DNA of 64,000 nucleotides from an uncultured Microbulbifer sp. (lineage in GTDB: Bacteria; Pseudomonadota; Gammaproteobacteria; Pseudomonadales; Cellvibrionaceae): positions 62,001 to 126,000 of the forward strand of contig NZ_CAJXKH010000001.1 of NCBI RefSeq assembly GCF_913055755.1. The letters are read 5' to 3'. The notes beneath the pieces are model-generated. The model did no database searches. It was not told where the DNA came from and saw only the letters and a list, made by a program, of their open reading frames with translations. The position numbers were made by a program, and so were the translations under genes. Below, piece by piece: positions 9,211 to 16,634 of this stretch (positions are counted from its first letter, which is position 1; every line of letters starts with the position of its first letter).

Positions 9211-9330
9211 TTTTGGCAGGGCAATAACCAGACGGTCACTATGTAAGTAACAGCAACGGTATTCGCAGGGGATAAATCACACTGAAGACAGCGCGCGGAG
9301 CAGGGGCGAGGGGAACCACGGGGCAGAAAT

Positions 9331-9363
9331 AAAACTGGCCCGACGGCGATACCGACGGGCCAG
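9331..9363 (-). terminator. Rho-independent terminator after the GntR regulator gene
   Basis: CTGGCCCG (9335-9342) pairs with CGGGCCAG (9356-9363), and the stem can extend through ACGG/CCG with one bulge. On the minus strand it is followed by TTTTATTT. It lies about 28 bases past the regulator stop codon. Confidence 0.75.
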
Positions 9364-9390
9364 GGATGCAGCACACACGTGTGCGGGCGG

Positions 9391-10128
9391 TCAGGGCAGA
9401 GCGAAACGCTGGCGGGCGGCGCTCATTTCCCGGCGCGCGGCTTCGAGCGCCTCGGCCTCGGTGGCATCCAGCAGCTGCTGCACCACCCGCTGCAGGTGGT
9501 CGCGCATGGCGTTGCGGGCAGCCTCTGCGTCGCGGCTCTTGATCGCGTCAAGGATCTTGCGGTGTTCCTCAATACGGGGCTTGGAGCCCGCCTGACGCAC
9601 CTTCTCGAGAATGCGCGCAGACACGGAGGAACTGTTGCGCAGGCGCCACAGGTGTTCACATACGGAGACCACGGCGTCATTGTGGGTACAGCGGGCGACA
9701 TGCAGGTGGAATTTTTCGTCGGCAACCTCCGCGGTGGCCTCGGTAGCATTCTCCGCCACCATTTCTTCCAGGATCGATTCCAGCTCCTGCACTTCTTTCG
9801 CTGACATCTCGCGGGCGGCCAGGCCGGCGGCCTCACCCTCGAACATAATGCGCGCCTGCAGGATCTCAAATGCACCAATATCGGACTCGCCGGGGGCGAA
9901 GCCGCTGGCTTCCTGGTCAGTCACATAGACACCGGAACCGCCCTTCACCTCGACGCAACCCGCCAGCTCCAGGGCGATGATCGCCTCGCGCACCGTGGGG
10001 CGGCTGACCTCGAAACGTTCCGCGAGCTTGCGCTCAGCAGGCAGGCGAGTGCCGGCAGGGTAATCACCCGCGGCGATGGCGGCGGCCAATTTTTCCGCCA
10101 CTTGCTGGTAAAGTCGCGCACCCTGCAT
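9391..10128 (-). CDS. GntR family regulator, FadR subfamily with FCD domain
   Basis: A 245-residue DNA-binding regulator. Residues 1-75 form the winged helix (ERFEVSRPTVREAIIALELAG). Residues about 95-225 form an all-helical FCD effector domain with its usual metal-binding Asp and His residues in DEKFHLHVAR, EEHRKI and MRDHL. Its place between the GH28 gene and divergent uxaA suggests it senses galacturonate or a KDG-like intermediate and controls the whole locus, in the manner of ExuR/UxuR/KdgR of other bacteria. The repeated TTGGTAANAC sites, two of them in its own promoter region, support autoregulation. Repressor versus activator cannot be told from sequence. Confidence 0.88.
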   Translation of the reverse strand: MQGARLYQQVAEKLAAAIAAGDYPAGTRLPAERKLAERFEVSRPTVREAIIALELAGCVEVKGGSGVYVTDQEASGFAPGESDIGAFEILQARIMFEGEAAGLAAREMSAKEVQELESILEEMVAENATEATAEVADEKFHLHVARCTHNDAVVSVCEHLWRLRNSSSVSARILEKVRQAGSKPRIEEHRKILDAIKSRDAEAARNAMRDHLQRVVQQLLDATEAEALEAARREMSAARQRFALP

Positions 10129-10227
10129 CAGGCCACTCCCGTTTCTATATATGACGCACTAATAGTAAGCATCGGCGCAGTTTAGCAGATGGGGTTTAAC
10201 CACCACAACATAATAGTCACACTCACA

Positions 10228-10270
10228 GTCTTACCAAAATGTTCTAGTCTTTGGATTGCGGCCTTACCAA
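10228..10270. promoter_or_regulatory. Paired candidate GntR operators in the gntR-uxaA divergent promoter region
   Basis: GTCTTACCAA (10228-10237) and GCCTTACCAA (10261-10270) are direct repeats 33 bases apart, about three helical turns, so both would face the same side of the DNA. They match the motif seen before the TonB receptor and GH28 genes. Confidence 0.6.
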
Positions 10271-10350
10271 TATAGTGTTAGATTGCAACCAATCATAACG
10301 ACAACCATAACCAGAGCTGACTGCAAGTCCCTAGGCGGAGTCAGAAACAG

Positions 10351-11874
10351 ATGGATCTCATTCATATTCACACAGACGATAACGTCGCCGTCAGCAAAGC
10401 TCCGCTGCCCGCCGGAACCCTGGTGAACTGGAGTGGAAGCATGCTGCCGCTGGTAACCGACGTACCGGCCATGCACAAAGTGTGCGTGCGTGCCATTCGC
10501 AGTGGCGAGGCGGTTATCAAATACGGCCAGGTCATCGGTTTTGCACGGGAGGATATTGCTCCCGGCAGCCACGTGCACGAACACAATATGGAAGCGGGCA
10601 ACCACCGCCCAGAGCACGACTTCTGCAAAGACTATACTCCCACCGAACTGGTAGCGCCGGATCAGCGCGCGACCTTTGACGGCTACCTGCGTCCCAACGG
10701 CAAGGTAGGCACGCGCAATTATCTGGCCGTAGTCTCGACGGTAAACTGCTCGGTAACAGTTTCCCGCGCGGTCGCCGCGCATTTCCAGAACAGTGGCAAA
10801 CTGCGCGATTTCCCCAATATCGACGGCATCGTGGCCCTGGGTCATGACAGCGGTTGCGGCATGTCCACCGCCGGCGACGGCTACCAGACCCTGCTGCGCA
10901 CCCTGCACGGCTATATCTGCCACCCGAATTTCGCCGGTGTCCTGCTGATCGGTCTCGGGTGCGAGGCGATGCAGATCACCAGTATGATGCGCGAGACCGG
11001 CCTGCAGGAATCCGACGCCTTCCAGGTAATGACGATCCAGCAGCTGGGTGGCACCCGCGCGGCCATCGAGGCAGGTATTGAACGCCTGAGCGCGATGCTG
11101 CCCGCGGCCAACGCCTGTGAACGCCAGCCGATCCCGGCCTCCGAGCTGACCCTGGCGGTGCAGTGCGGCGGTAGCGATGCGTATTCCGGCATCACTGCCA
11201 ACGCGGGCCTCGGTGCTGCTGCGGATATCCTGGTACGCCAGGGCGGCACGGTCATTTATTCGGAAACCCCGGAAATTTACGGCGCAGAGCACCTGCTGAC
11301 CCGCCGCGCGGCTTCTCCGGAAGTGGCACAGAAGCTGGTGGACCGAATTCACTGGTGGGAAAACTACACCCGCATGAACGGGGTAGAGCTGAACAATAAC
11401 CCCTCCCCGGGCAACAAGGCCGGCGGTCTGACAACCATCGCCGAGAAATCCCTCGGCGCCCAGGCCAAGGGCGGCACCACGGCGCTGCAGGATGTTTACC
11501 TGTACGCAGAGCAGGTGCGCAAGAAGGGCCTGGTGTTCATGGACAGCCCGGGCTTCGATCCGGTGTCGGTAACCGGTCAGGTGGCCAGCGGCGCAAATGT
11601 GGTGTGCTTTACCACCGGACGCGGTTCTGCCTTCGGCGGCAAGCCGGTGCCGAGCATCAAGCTGGCGAGCAATTCCATGTTGTTCGAGCGCATGCGCGAG
11701 GATATGGATGTGGATTGCGGGGGCATCCTCGACAAACGCTACACGGTACAGGAGTGTGGCGAGAGGATTTTCCAGTACATTCTTTCTATTGCTTCTGGTG
11801 AGCAGAGTGCCAGTGAAAAATTGAATTACGGCGATAACGAGTTTGCGCCCTGGCATATTGGGGCCGTGGTTTAA
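10351..11874 (+). CDS. uxaA: Altronate dehydratase UxaA
   Basis: A 507-residue iron-dependent dehydratase that converts D-altronate to KDG in galacturonate catabolism. The N-terminal SAF-type region (about 1-95, with EDIAPGSHVHEHN) is followed by the large catalytic domain (GYLRPNGKVGTRNYLAV, HDSGCGM, GLGCEAMQ, LAVQCGGSDAYSGITANAGLG). Length fits E. coli UxaA (495). A GGCGGAG lies upstream of ATG 10351. It is divergent from the GntR gene across a 222-base region with two candidate operators. Both the KduI/KduD branch (unsaturated uronate) and this branch (free galacturonate) converge on KDG. UxaB and UxaC are not in this window. Confidence 0.95.
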   Translation: MDLIHIHTDDNVAVSKAPLPAGTLVNWSGSMLPLVTDVPAMHKVCVRAIRSGEAVIKYGQVIGFAREDIAPGSHVHEHNMEAGNHRPEHDFCKDYTPTELVAPDQRATFDGYLRPNGKVGTRNYLAVVSTVNCSVTVSRAVAAHFQNSGKLRDFPNIDGIVALGHDSGCGMSTAGDGYQTLLRTLHGYICHPNFAGVLLIGLGCEAMQITSMMRETGLQESDAFQVMTIQQLGGTRAAIEAGIERLSAMLPAANACERQPIPASELTLAVQCGGSDAYSGITANAGLGAAADILVRQGGTVIYSETPEIYGAEHLLTRRAASPEVAQKLVDRIHWWENYTRMNGVELNNNPSPGNKAGGLTTIAEKSLGAQAKGGTTALQDVYLYAEQVRKKGLVFMDSPGFDPVSVTGQVASGANVVCFTTGRGSAFGGKPVPSIKLASNSMLFERMREDMDVDCGGILDKRYTVQECGERIFQYILSIASGEQSASEKLNYGDNEFAPWHIGAVV

Positions 11875-11892
11875 GTGACCTCCGCTTGCAGT

Positions 11893-11921
11893 AAAAAAAC
11901 CGGCTTTTAGCCGGTTTTTTT
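11893..11921. terminator. Bidirectional terminator between uxaA and a convergent small gene
   Basis: ACCGGC / GCCGGT form the stem with loop TTTTA. It is flanked by an A-run before and a T-run after, so it can end transcripts from both directions: uxaA and the convergent gene at 11984-12181. Confidence 0.85.
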
Positions 11922-11983
11922 GGTTCCGGACACTATGCTCCGGAGCCTTCGATTCTGGATTCTTAACTTCGTAAGCAGGAAAG

Positions 11984-12181
11984 TTAACCGTAGGGTTTTT
12001 CTGGAACCTTACTCAAAAGAACAATCACAAGGGTTGCCAGGGGGCCGAAAATCAAACTGAGCACCCACCACAGCAGTCCACTGCGGTTCTTCCCCTGTGC
12101 CAACCCAGCATTGATCAGAGACAAAGTTCCCCAACCTACCAGCCATTCCCGCGATTGGATCATTACCTGATATTCTTCCAT
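11984..12181 (-). CDS. Small predicted membrane protein
   Basis: A 65-residue protein with one clear hydrophobic segment near the C-terminus (WWVLSLIFGPLATLVIVLL). A weaker one covers the middle (LVGWGTLSLINAGLA), and NRSGLLWW sits in between. Small proteins of this style, with a G-x(n)-R-S/G-L-W-W pattern, occur widely in marine gammaproteobacteria without known function. It starts 14 bases past the stop of convergent... rather, upstream lies pepB on the same strand: pepB's stop (12196) precedes this ATG by 14 bases, so the two are probably co-transcribed. Confidence 0.6.
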   Translation of the reverse strand: MEEYQVMIQSREWLVGWGTLSLINAGLAQGKNRSGLLWWVLSLIFGPLATLVIVLLSKVPEKPYG

Positions 12182-12195
12182 GCGCCCATACCCCG

Positions 12196-13485
12196 TTAGT
12201 TATCCATTAAAAACCGCGCAATGGTCCTAACACCATGCCCTTTAGCGCCCTGTGCCCACTGGTCATTCGGCGCTGGCAAGTAGGAGCCGGACAGGTCCAT
12301 ATGTACCCAGGCCCGCCCTTCATCGCGCACAAACTTCGCCAGGAAAGCCGCCGCGGTGGAAGCACCCGGGCTGCCATCGATTCCCACATTGGCAATTTCC
12401 GCAAAACCGGAAGGAATCTGTTCCATGTGGAATTTCTCCAGCGGTAACCGCCAGGCTTTTTCATTTTCCGCGCCGGCCGCAGCCAGTACCTTCTGCGCCA
12501 TCTCGTCCTCAAAACTCAACACGGAATTGAAGTCCCGACCCACCGCCATTTTTGCCGCACCGGTCAGCGTCGCCGCATCGAGGATGTAGCGGGGGTTTTC
12601 CTCGCTCGCCGCAATCAGGCCATCCGCCAGTACCAGGCGACCTTCCGCATCGGTATTGAGAATTTCCGCGGTCACACCATTCTTGTAGCGAATGATATCG
12701 CCGAGCTTGAATGCGGAACCGGAAATCAGGTTTTCCGCGCAGCACAGGTACAGCTTGATACGCTTGTTGAGACCGCGCGCGATCGCCAGCGCCAGGCCGC
12801 CGGATACCATCGCCGCACCGCCCATATCGGACTTCATGGTGGCCATGCCCGCAGAGGGCTTGATGCTGTAACCGCCGGAATCAAAGGTAATTCCCTTGCC
12901 CACCAGGCAGATATCCACAGGCGCATCGGCGTTACCGGTCGGGTTGTAGTCCAGTTGCAGCATTACCGGTTCGCGCACGCTGCCACGACCCACCGTGTGG
13001 ATACCGGCAAAGCCCTCTTCCGTCAGCTTGTCACCGGCGATGATGCGGTAGCTGACGGCATCCGGGGCCAGTTGCTCGAGCATGTCCGCGGCACTTTCCG
13101 CCAGCGCCCGCGGGGAGATATTTTCCGGACTGCCGTTGGTGATTTCCCGTACCCACAGGCTCGCCGCCTTGCGCGCTTCCAGTTCTTTCAGCTCCGCCCC
13201 GTCAGCCAGGCCCCAGTCCAGGGTGCTGTTGCGATTGGGGTTGTAGTAACCGGCCCAGAAACACCAGCGGGATTCGATATCCCAGTTATCGCCGGCGAGC
13301 AGGATATCCGTCACCCCCATGCCATCCAGACGCCGCGCGGCGCGCTGCACGGCGGTCAGGGTGCCGCCGGTGGCCTCTGTGGCGTGAATGCGGGCTTCGC
13401 TGTCGCTGAAGCTCAACAGTGCATTTTTGCCCCAATGGTCCGCCGCTGCGGTGGTTTCCAGCCGTACCTGCATCGCTGTTGTCAT
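12196..13485 (-). CDS. pepB: Peptidase B, M17 leucyl aminopeptidase family
   Basis: A 429-residue cytoplasmic aminopeptidase, the same size as E. coli PepB (427). It shows the M17 signature NTDAEGRLVLADGL (277-290) with metal-binding Asp279 and Glu281 and the catalytic Arg283. GKGITFDSGG (196-205), Lys209 and Asp220 complete the two-metal site. It releases N-terminal residues from peptides during protein turnover. AAGGTG lies six bases before ATG 13485. Length and the short N-terminal domain separate it from the longer PepA. Confidence 0.92.
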   Translation of the reverse strand: MTTAMQVRLETTAAADHWGKNALLSFSDSEARIHATEATGGTLTAVQRAARRLDGMGVTDILLAGDNWDIESRWCFWAGYYNPNRNSTLDWGLADGAELKELEARKAASLWVREITNGSPENISPRALAESAADMLEQLAPDAVSYRIIAGDKLTEEGFAGIHTVGRGSVREPVMLQLDYNPTGNADAPVDICLVGKGITFDSGGYSIKPSAGMATMKSDMGGAAMVSGGLALAIARGLNKRIKLYLCCAENLISGSAFKLGDIIRYKNGVTAEILNTDAEGRLVLADGLIAASEENPRYILDAATLTGAAKMAVGRDFNSVLSFEDEMAQKVLAAAGAENEKAWRLPLEKFHMEQIPSGFAEIANVGIDGSPGASTAAAFLAKFVRDEGRAWVHMDLSGSYLPAPNDQWAQGAKGHGVRTIARFLMDN

Positions 13486-13652
13486 CTGTACACCTTGTTT
13501 ATGGAACGATTAAAAAGGAGTGGTGTGTCGCATTTTTCACACCGGAAGGGGGAGATATGGGGGTCAGTTTAGCACTGCACAAGTGGCGGATTGCGCCAGC
13601 GCCCGCGCAGCCGATAAACTGCGGTAAAAACGAAACATGGAAGTACAAAATC

Positions 13653-15083
13653 ATGGGCGAGTCCTGCCACTACCACTCCAGTGCCGATAGCACCTGGCAC
13701 TGCCAGTCCTGCCAGAAGAACTACTGCGGCGACTGTGTCCCCGGCGCCGCCGACAATTACCACAAATCCACCCCCAAATGCGTGCTGTGCAACCAGCGCC
13801 TGAGCAATGTCGGTGCCAGCAACAAAGCCAAACCCTTCTGGCAGATGGGGCCATTTTACTTCCGCTACGCCATTTCACCGGGCCCGCTGACCATTTCCGG
13901 AATATCGGCAGTTTCCGCCATCGCCATGACCGGGCTCGGATTTTTGTCGATTTTTGTGCTAGTGGCGGTAATGGCAGTGGTGATCCGCTACAACCTGCTG
14001 GTAATCGAGAAACTGGCCGGCGGACAGCTGGAGGCTCCCACCTTCAGTGATGCCCAGGACGGGCGCAGCGCCGCGATGTTCGCCAAGGTGATCGGCATGA
14101 TCCTGGTGGCCGGCGGCGGCGGTGTGCTGCTGGCAGGATTGGGCCAGGGCGCGGTGCAGGTCTATTCCATCGCCCTGTCCCTGCTGGCGCCGGCGGCGAT
14201 GATTGTGCTGGCGCTGGAGCACAGCATGCGCGCGGCGGTGAACCCGCTGAAACTGCTGCACTTTACCCTGATTATCGGCTGGCCCTACTGGCTGCTGTGG
14301 CTGTCTACCAGTGCGGTGTCCGCGGCCCCCGCCTATCTGCTGCCGGTGGTGGCGGGCAAGGTGCCCAACTGGATGCTGCTGCCGCTGCTGGCGTTCGCCA
14401 CCAGTTATTTCTCCGTGGTGACCAGCGCGATGATGGGTTACATCTGCCTCACCCGACAGCAGAAGCTGGGTGTGACCGCGCTGCTGCAGGACGAGGAGTT
14501 CCTCGAGGAGCGGGAATTCGACCGGCGCAAGGCGCTGGCGGATGCGCTGATCCTGCTGCGGGAAGGGCGCGGGGAAGAAGCGCGCAAAAGCCTGGTAACG
14601 GCCCTGCGCCAGCACCCCAACGATATTCCCCTCAACGAGCGCTACTACCGCCTGCTGCTGGCGATCGACGACAAGAAAGCCCTGCGGGAACTGGGCCCGC
14701 ACCTGCTGGAGCGCTTCGTCAGCCTCAACCAGCCGCACAAGGCGGCAGAGATGTATCTCGCCACTATACAGGCCCAGGGTCAGCCGCCGGTAATCGATAA
14801 ATCCCGGCTGCGTCACCAGTTGGCGGAAGCACTGTACCGCCAGCGGCAGTTCAAACCGGCCCTGGCACTGATCAACAACCTGCACAAGGAAGACGCGGAT
14901 TACATGCGGCTGGATGCGGCTTACCTGCTGCTGGCAAAGATTTACATGGACGGATTCAACCGCACCGACAACAGCCGCAAGCTGCTGGCCTTTGTGCGGC
15001 AGAAATTCCCCGACAGCGCGGTAATCGCAGAGGTGAAGCAGTTGCAGGCGATCCTCGCCGCGGAAACACCGGCTACCACCTGA
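13653..15083 (+). CDS. B-box-like zinc finger, multi-TM protein with C-terminal TPR-like region
   Basis: A 476-residue protein starting MGESCHYH. Its N-terminus is a B-box-type zinc ribbon (CHYH, then CQSCQKNYCGDC and CVLC by about residue 45). Residues about 75-290 contain five or six hydrophobic segments, for example ISGISAVSAIAMTGLGFLSI. The C-terminal 180 residues are soluble and helical, with TPR-like spacing (LAEALYRQRQFKPALALINN). The longest frame runs back to 13419, but that part overlaps the pepB start antisense. ATG 13653 has GGAAG nine bases upstream and begins exactly at the finger. Function unknown. It converges with a rhomboid protease gene 18 bases away that also carries a helical-repeat tail. 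Confidence 0.75.
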   Translation: MGESCHYHSSADSTWHCQSCQKNYCGDCVPGAADNYHKSTPKCVLCNQRLSNVGASNKAKPFWQMGPFYFRYAISPGPLTISGISAVSAIAMTGLGFLSIFVLVAVMAVVIRYNLLVIEKLAGGQLEAPTFSDAQDGRSAAMFAKVIGMILVAGGGGVLLAGLGQGAVQVYSIALSLLAPAAMIVLALEHSMRAAVNPLKLLHFTLIIGWPYWLLWLSTSAVSAAPAYLLPVVAGKVPNWMLLPLLAFATSYFSVVTSAMMGYICLTRQQKLGVTALLQDEEFLEEREFDRRKALADALILLREGRGEEARKSLVTALRQHPNDIPLNERYYRLLLAIDDKKALRELGPHLLERFVSLNQPHKAAEMYLATIQAQGQPPVIDKSRLRHQLAEALYRQRQFKPALALINNLHKEDADYMRLDAAYLLLAKIYMDGFNRTDNSRKLLAFVRQKFPDSAVIAEVKQLQAILAAETPATT

Positions 15084-15101
15084 TATACAGCGGCCGCAAA
15101 A

Positions 15102-16514
15102 TCAGACTGCGGCCGCCGCCGGGCGCGCGGCCTCCGCCAGCGCCAGTGCGCGCCGCGCCTTTTCCTCTTCGCCGCTGCGGCGGTAATGATTGACCAGCGC
15201 CTGCGCCAGCCGCCCCATCAGCGGATGGCGTTGTTGCCGCGCCACCAGCCTGCCGAGCAGATCCTCCACCAGCGCCCAGTCCTTCTCCTGCCCCGCACGC
15301 TGTGCCAGCAGCAGGCAGGTCTTGACAGTGAGTGCCCGCGGCGCGCTGGTGCGTCCGAGATAGTCCCGCACCCCCTGTGCCACCGGGGCAAAATCCTGCT
15401 CCGGCGATTTCGCCAGCGCGAACAGCGCCAGGCAGGCGCGGTGATGGGCTTCGCCATCCGGCGCCAGTGCGCTCAGTTCAATACTTTTTTCGATCAGCGC
15501 GAGGGAGCCGGGATGCTGGCGGGCCGCGGCGGCCGCCGCCTGTCCTGCTTCCAGCAACTTGCCGTGATTCTGCAGGGACTCGATGCGCGCCAGCGCCAGT
15601 TGTTCCGGTGACGGCGGCAGATCTTCTTCCACCTGCAGCGCTTCCGCCGGGCGCAGGCGGATCAGCAGCGCGGTGGCCGCAAAGCCCGCAACCAGCCCGC
15701 CAAAATGGGCCCAGTAGGCGATATTGTCGCTGCCAAAGAAGTAACCAAACACCTCCTTGCCCAGCCACAGCGGCAACACCAGCAGCGCCGGCGCGCTGAA
15801 TTCGCCAAAGGCAAACCCCAGGGTGTAGAAGAAGCGCAGGCGACGCACACCGTATACCGCCACAAACATGCCCATGACCGCGGAGACCGCACCGGAAGCA
15901 CCGATCACCGGTACCAGGCTGCCGGCCTCCACCACGCAATGCATAGCGCCGGCAGCGAGGCCGCCGAGCAGGTACAGGCCGATAAACCAGCGCGCACCCA
16001 GCGCCAGCTCCACCGACAGGCCAAACAGCAACAGGAAGATCATGTTCCCCAGCAGGTGCTCCCAGCTCCCGTGCAGAAACATGTGACCAACAACCCCCTT
16101 CAGGGTCGGGTCCGACGGGGTCAGGCCGTAGGCAAAGCTGAAAAGCCGGTCGCGCAGCTGCGCAAACTCCCGCCGCTCTGCCAGCCAGCGGGTTTCCCCC
16201 TCCGACTGCAGTTGTGGCATCAGCCACTGGTGGAATTCGCGGCTCCACAGCAGTTGCTCGTAAATGAACTCCTCACCGGCCCCCTGGGCCTGGGAGCGCC
16301 ACTCCGGGCGCTCCTGATTTACATACTCGTAGAAGCGGCTCTCCTCGCGGGCGGGCAGCTCAGTGGCAAAGTAGAACTCCTCCGCCCGCTGCCAGCGCGC
16401 TTCGTCGCCACTCTGGTACAGCATGAAAACCAGCAGATTGATGGCGATCAGTGCGAAACACACCAGCGGCGGCCGGCGCCAGTCGGGTTTGTTCTGAATG
16501 GGGATGATCAGCAA
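15102..16514 (-). CDS. Rhomboid-family intramembrane serine protease with C-terminal helical repeats
   Basis: A 470-residue inner-membrane protease. After TM1 (about 18-34) comes an unusually long insert of about 100 residues. The rhomboid core follows: HMFLHGSWEHLLGNM, the catalytic serine in IGASGAVSAVMG, and the catalytic histidine in AHFGGLVAGF. The last 170 residues are soluble and helical, TPR-like (NHGKLLEAGQAAAAAARQHP). The start is TTG at 16514, since no ATG occurs before residue 36 and translation from here gives the usual N-terminus before TM1. Substrates are unknown. It lies downstream of the MscS-type gene on the same strand, 120 bases away. Confidence 0.85.
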   Translation of the reverse strand: MLIIPIQNKPDWRRPPLVCFALIAINLLVFMLYQSGDEARWQRAEEFYFATELPAREESRFYEYVNQERPEWRSQAQGAGEEFIYEQLLWSREFHQWLMPQLQSEGETRWLAERREFAQLRDRLFSFAYGLTPSDPTLKGVVGHMFLHGSWEHLLGNMIFLLLFGLSVELALGARWFIGLYLLGGLAAGAMHCVVEAGSLVPVIGASGAVSAVMGMFVAVYGVRRLRFFYTLGFAFGEFSAPALLVLPLWLGKEVFGYFFGSDNIAYWAHFGGLVAGFAATALLIRLRPAEALQVEEDLPPSPEQLALARIESLQNHGKLLEAGQAAAAAARQHPGSLALIEKSIELSALAPDGEAHHRACLALFALAKSPEQDFAPVAQGVRDYLGRTSAPRALTVKTCLLLAQRAGQEKDWALVEDLLGRLVARQQRHPLMGRLAQALVNHYRRSGEEEKARRALALAEAARPAAAAV

Positions 16515-16634
16515 GAGAGGGGACCTGCAGGTTCGGCGTTGGGGAAATCGGTTAACAGATCGCCAGAATACCGCGCGCAGCGCCGATCACCAACTCTGCC
16601 GGATAGAGCGCCCCCCCACCCAGCGGCTGCGGGA

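Noticed and set aside
10264-11856. 530-residue open frame on the minus strand over uxaA
   Set aside because: It is the antisense frame of uxaA, whose own product matches the family over its full length; the frame is open only because of GC-rich codon use.
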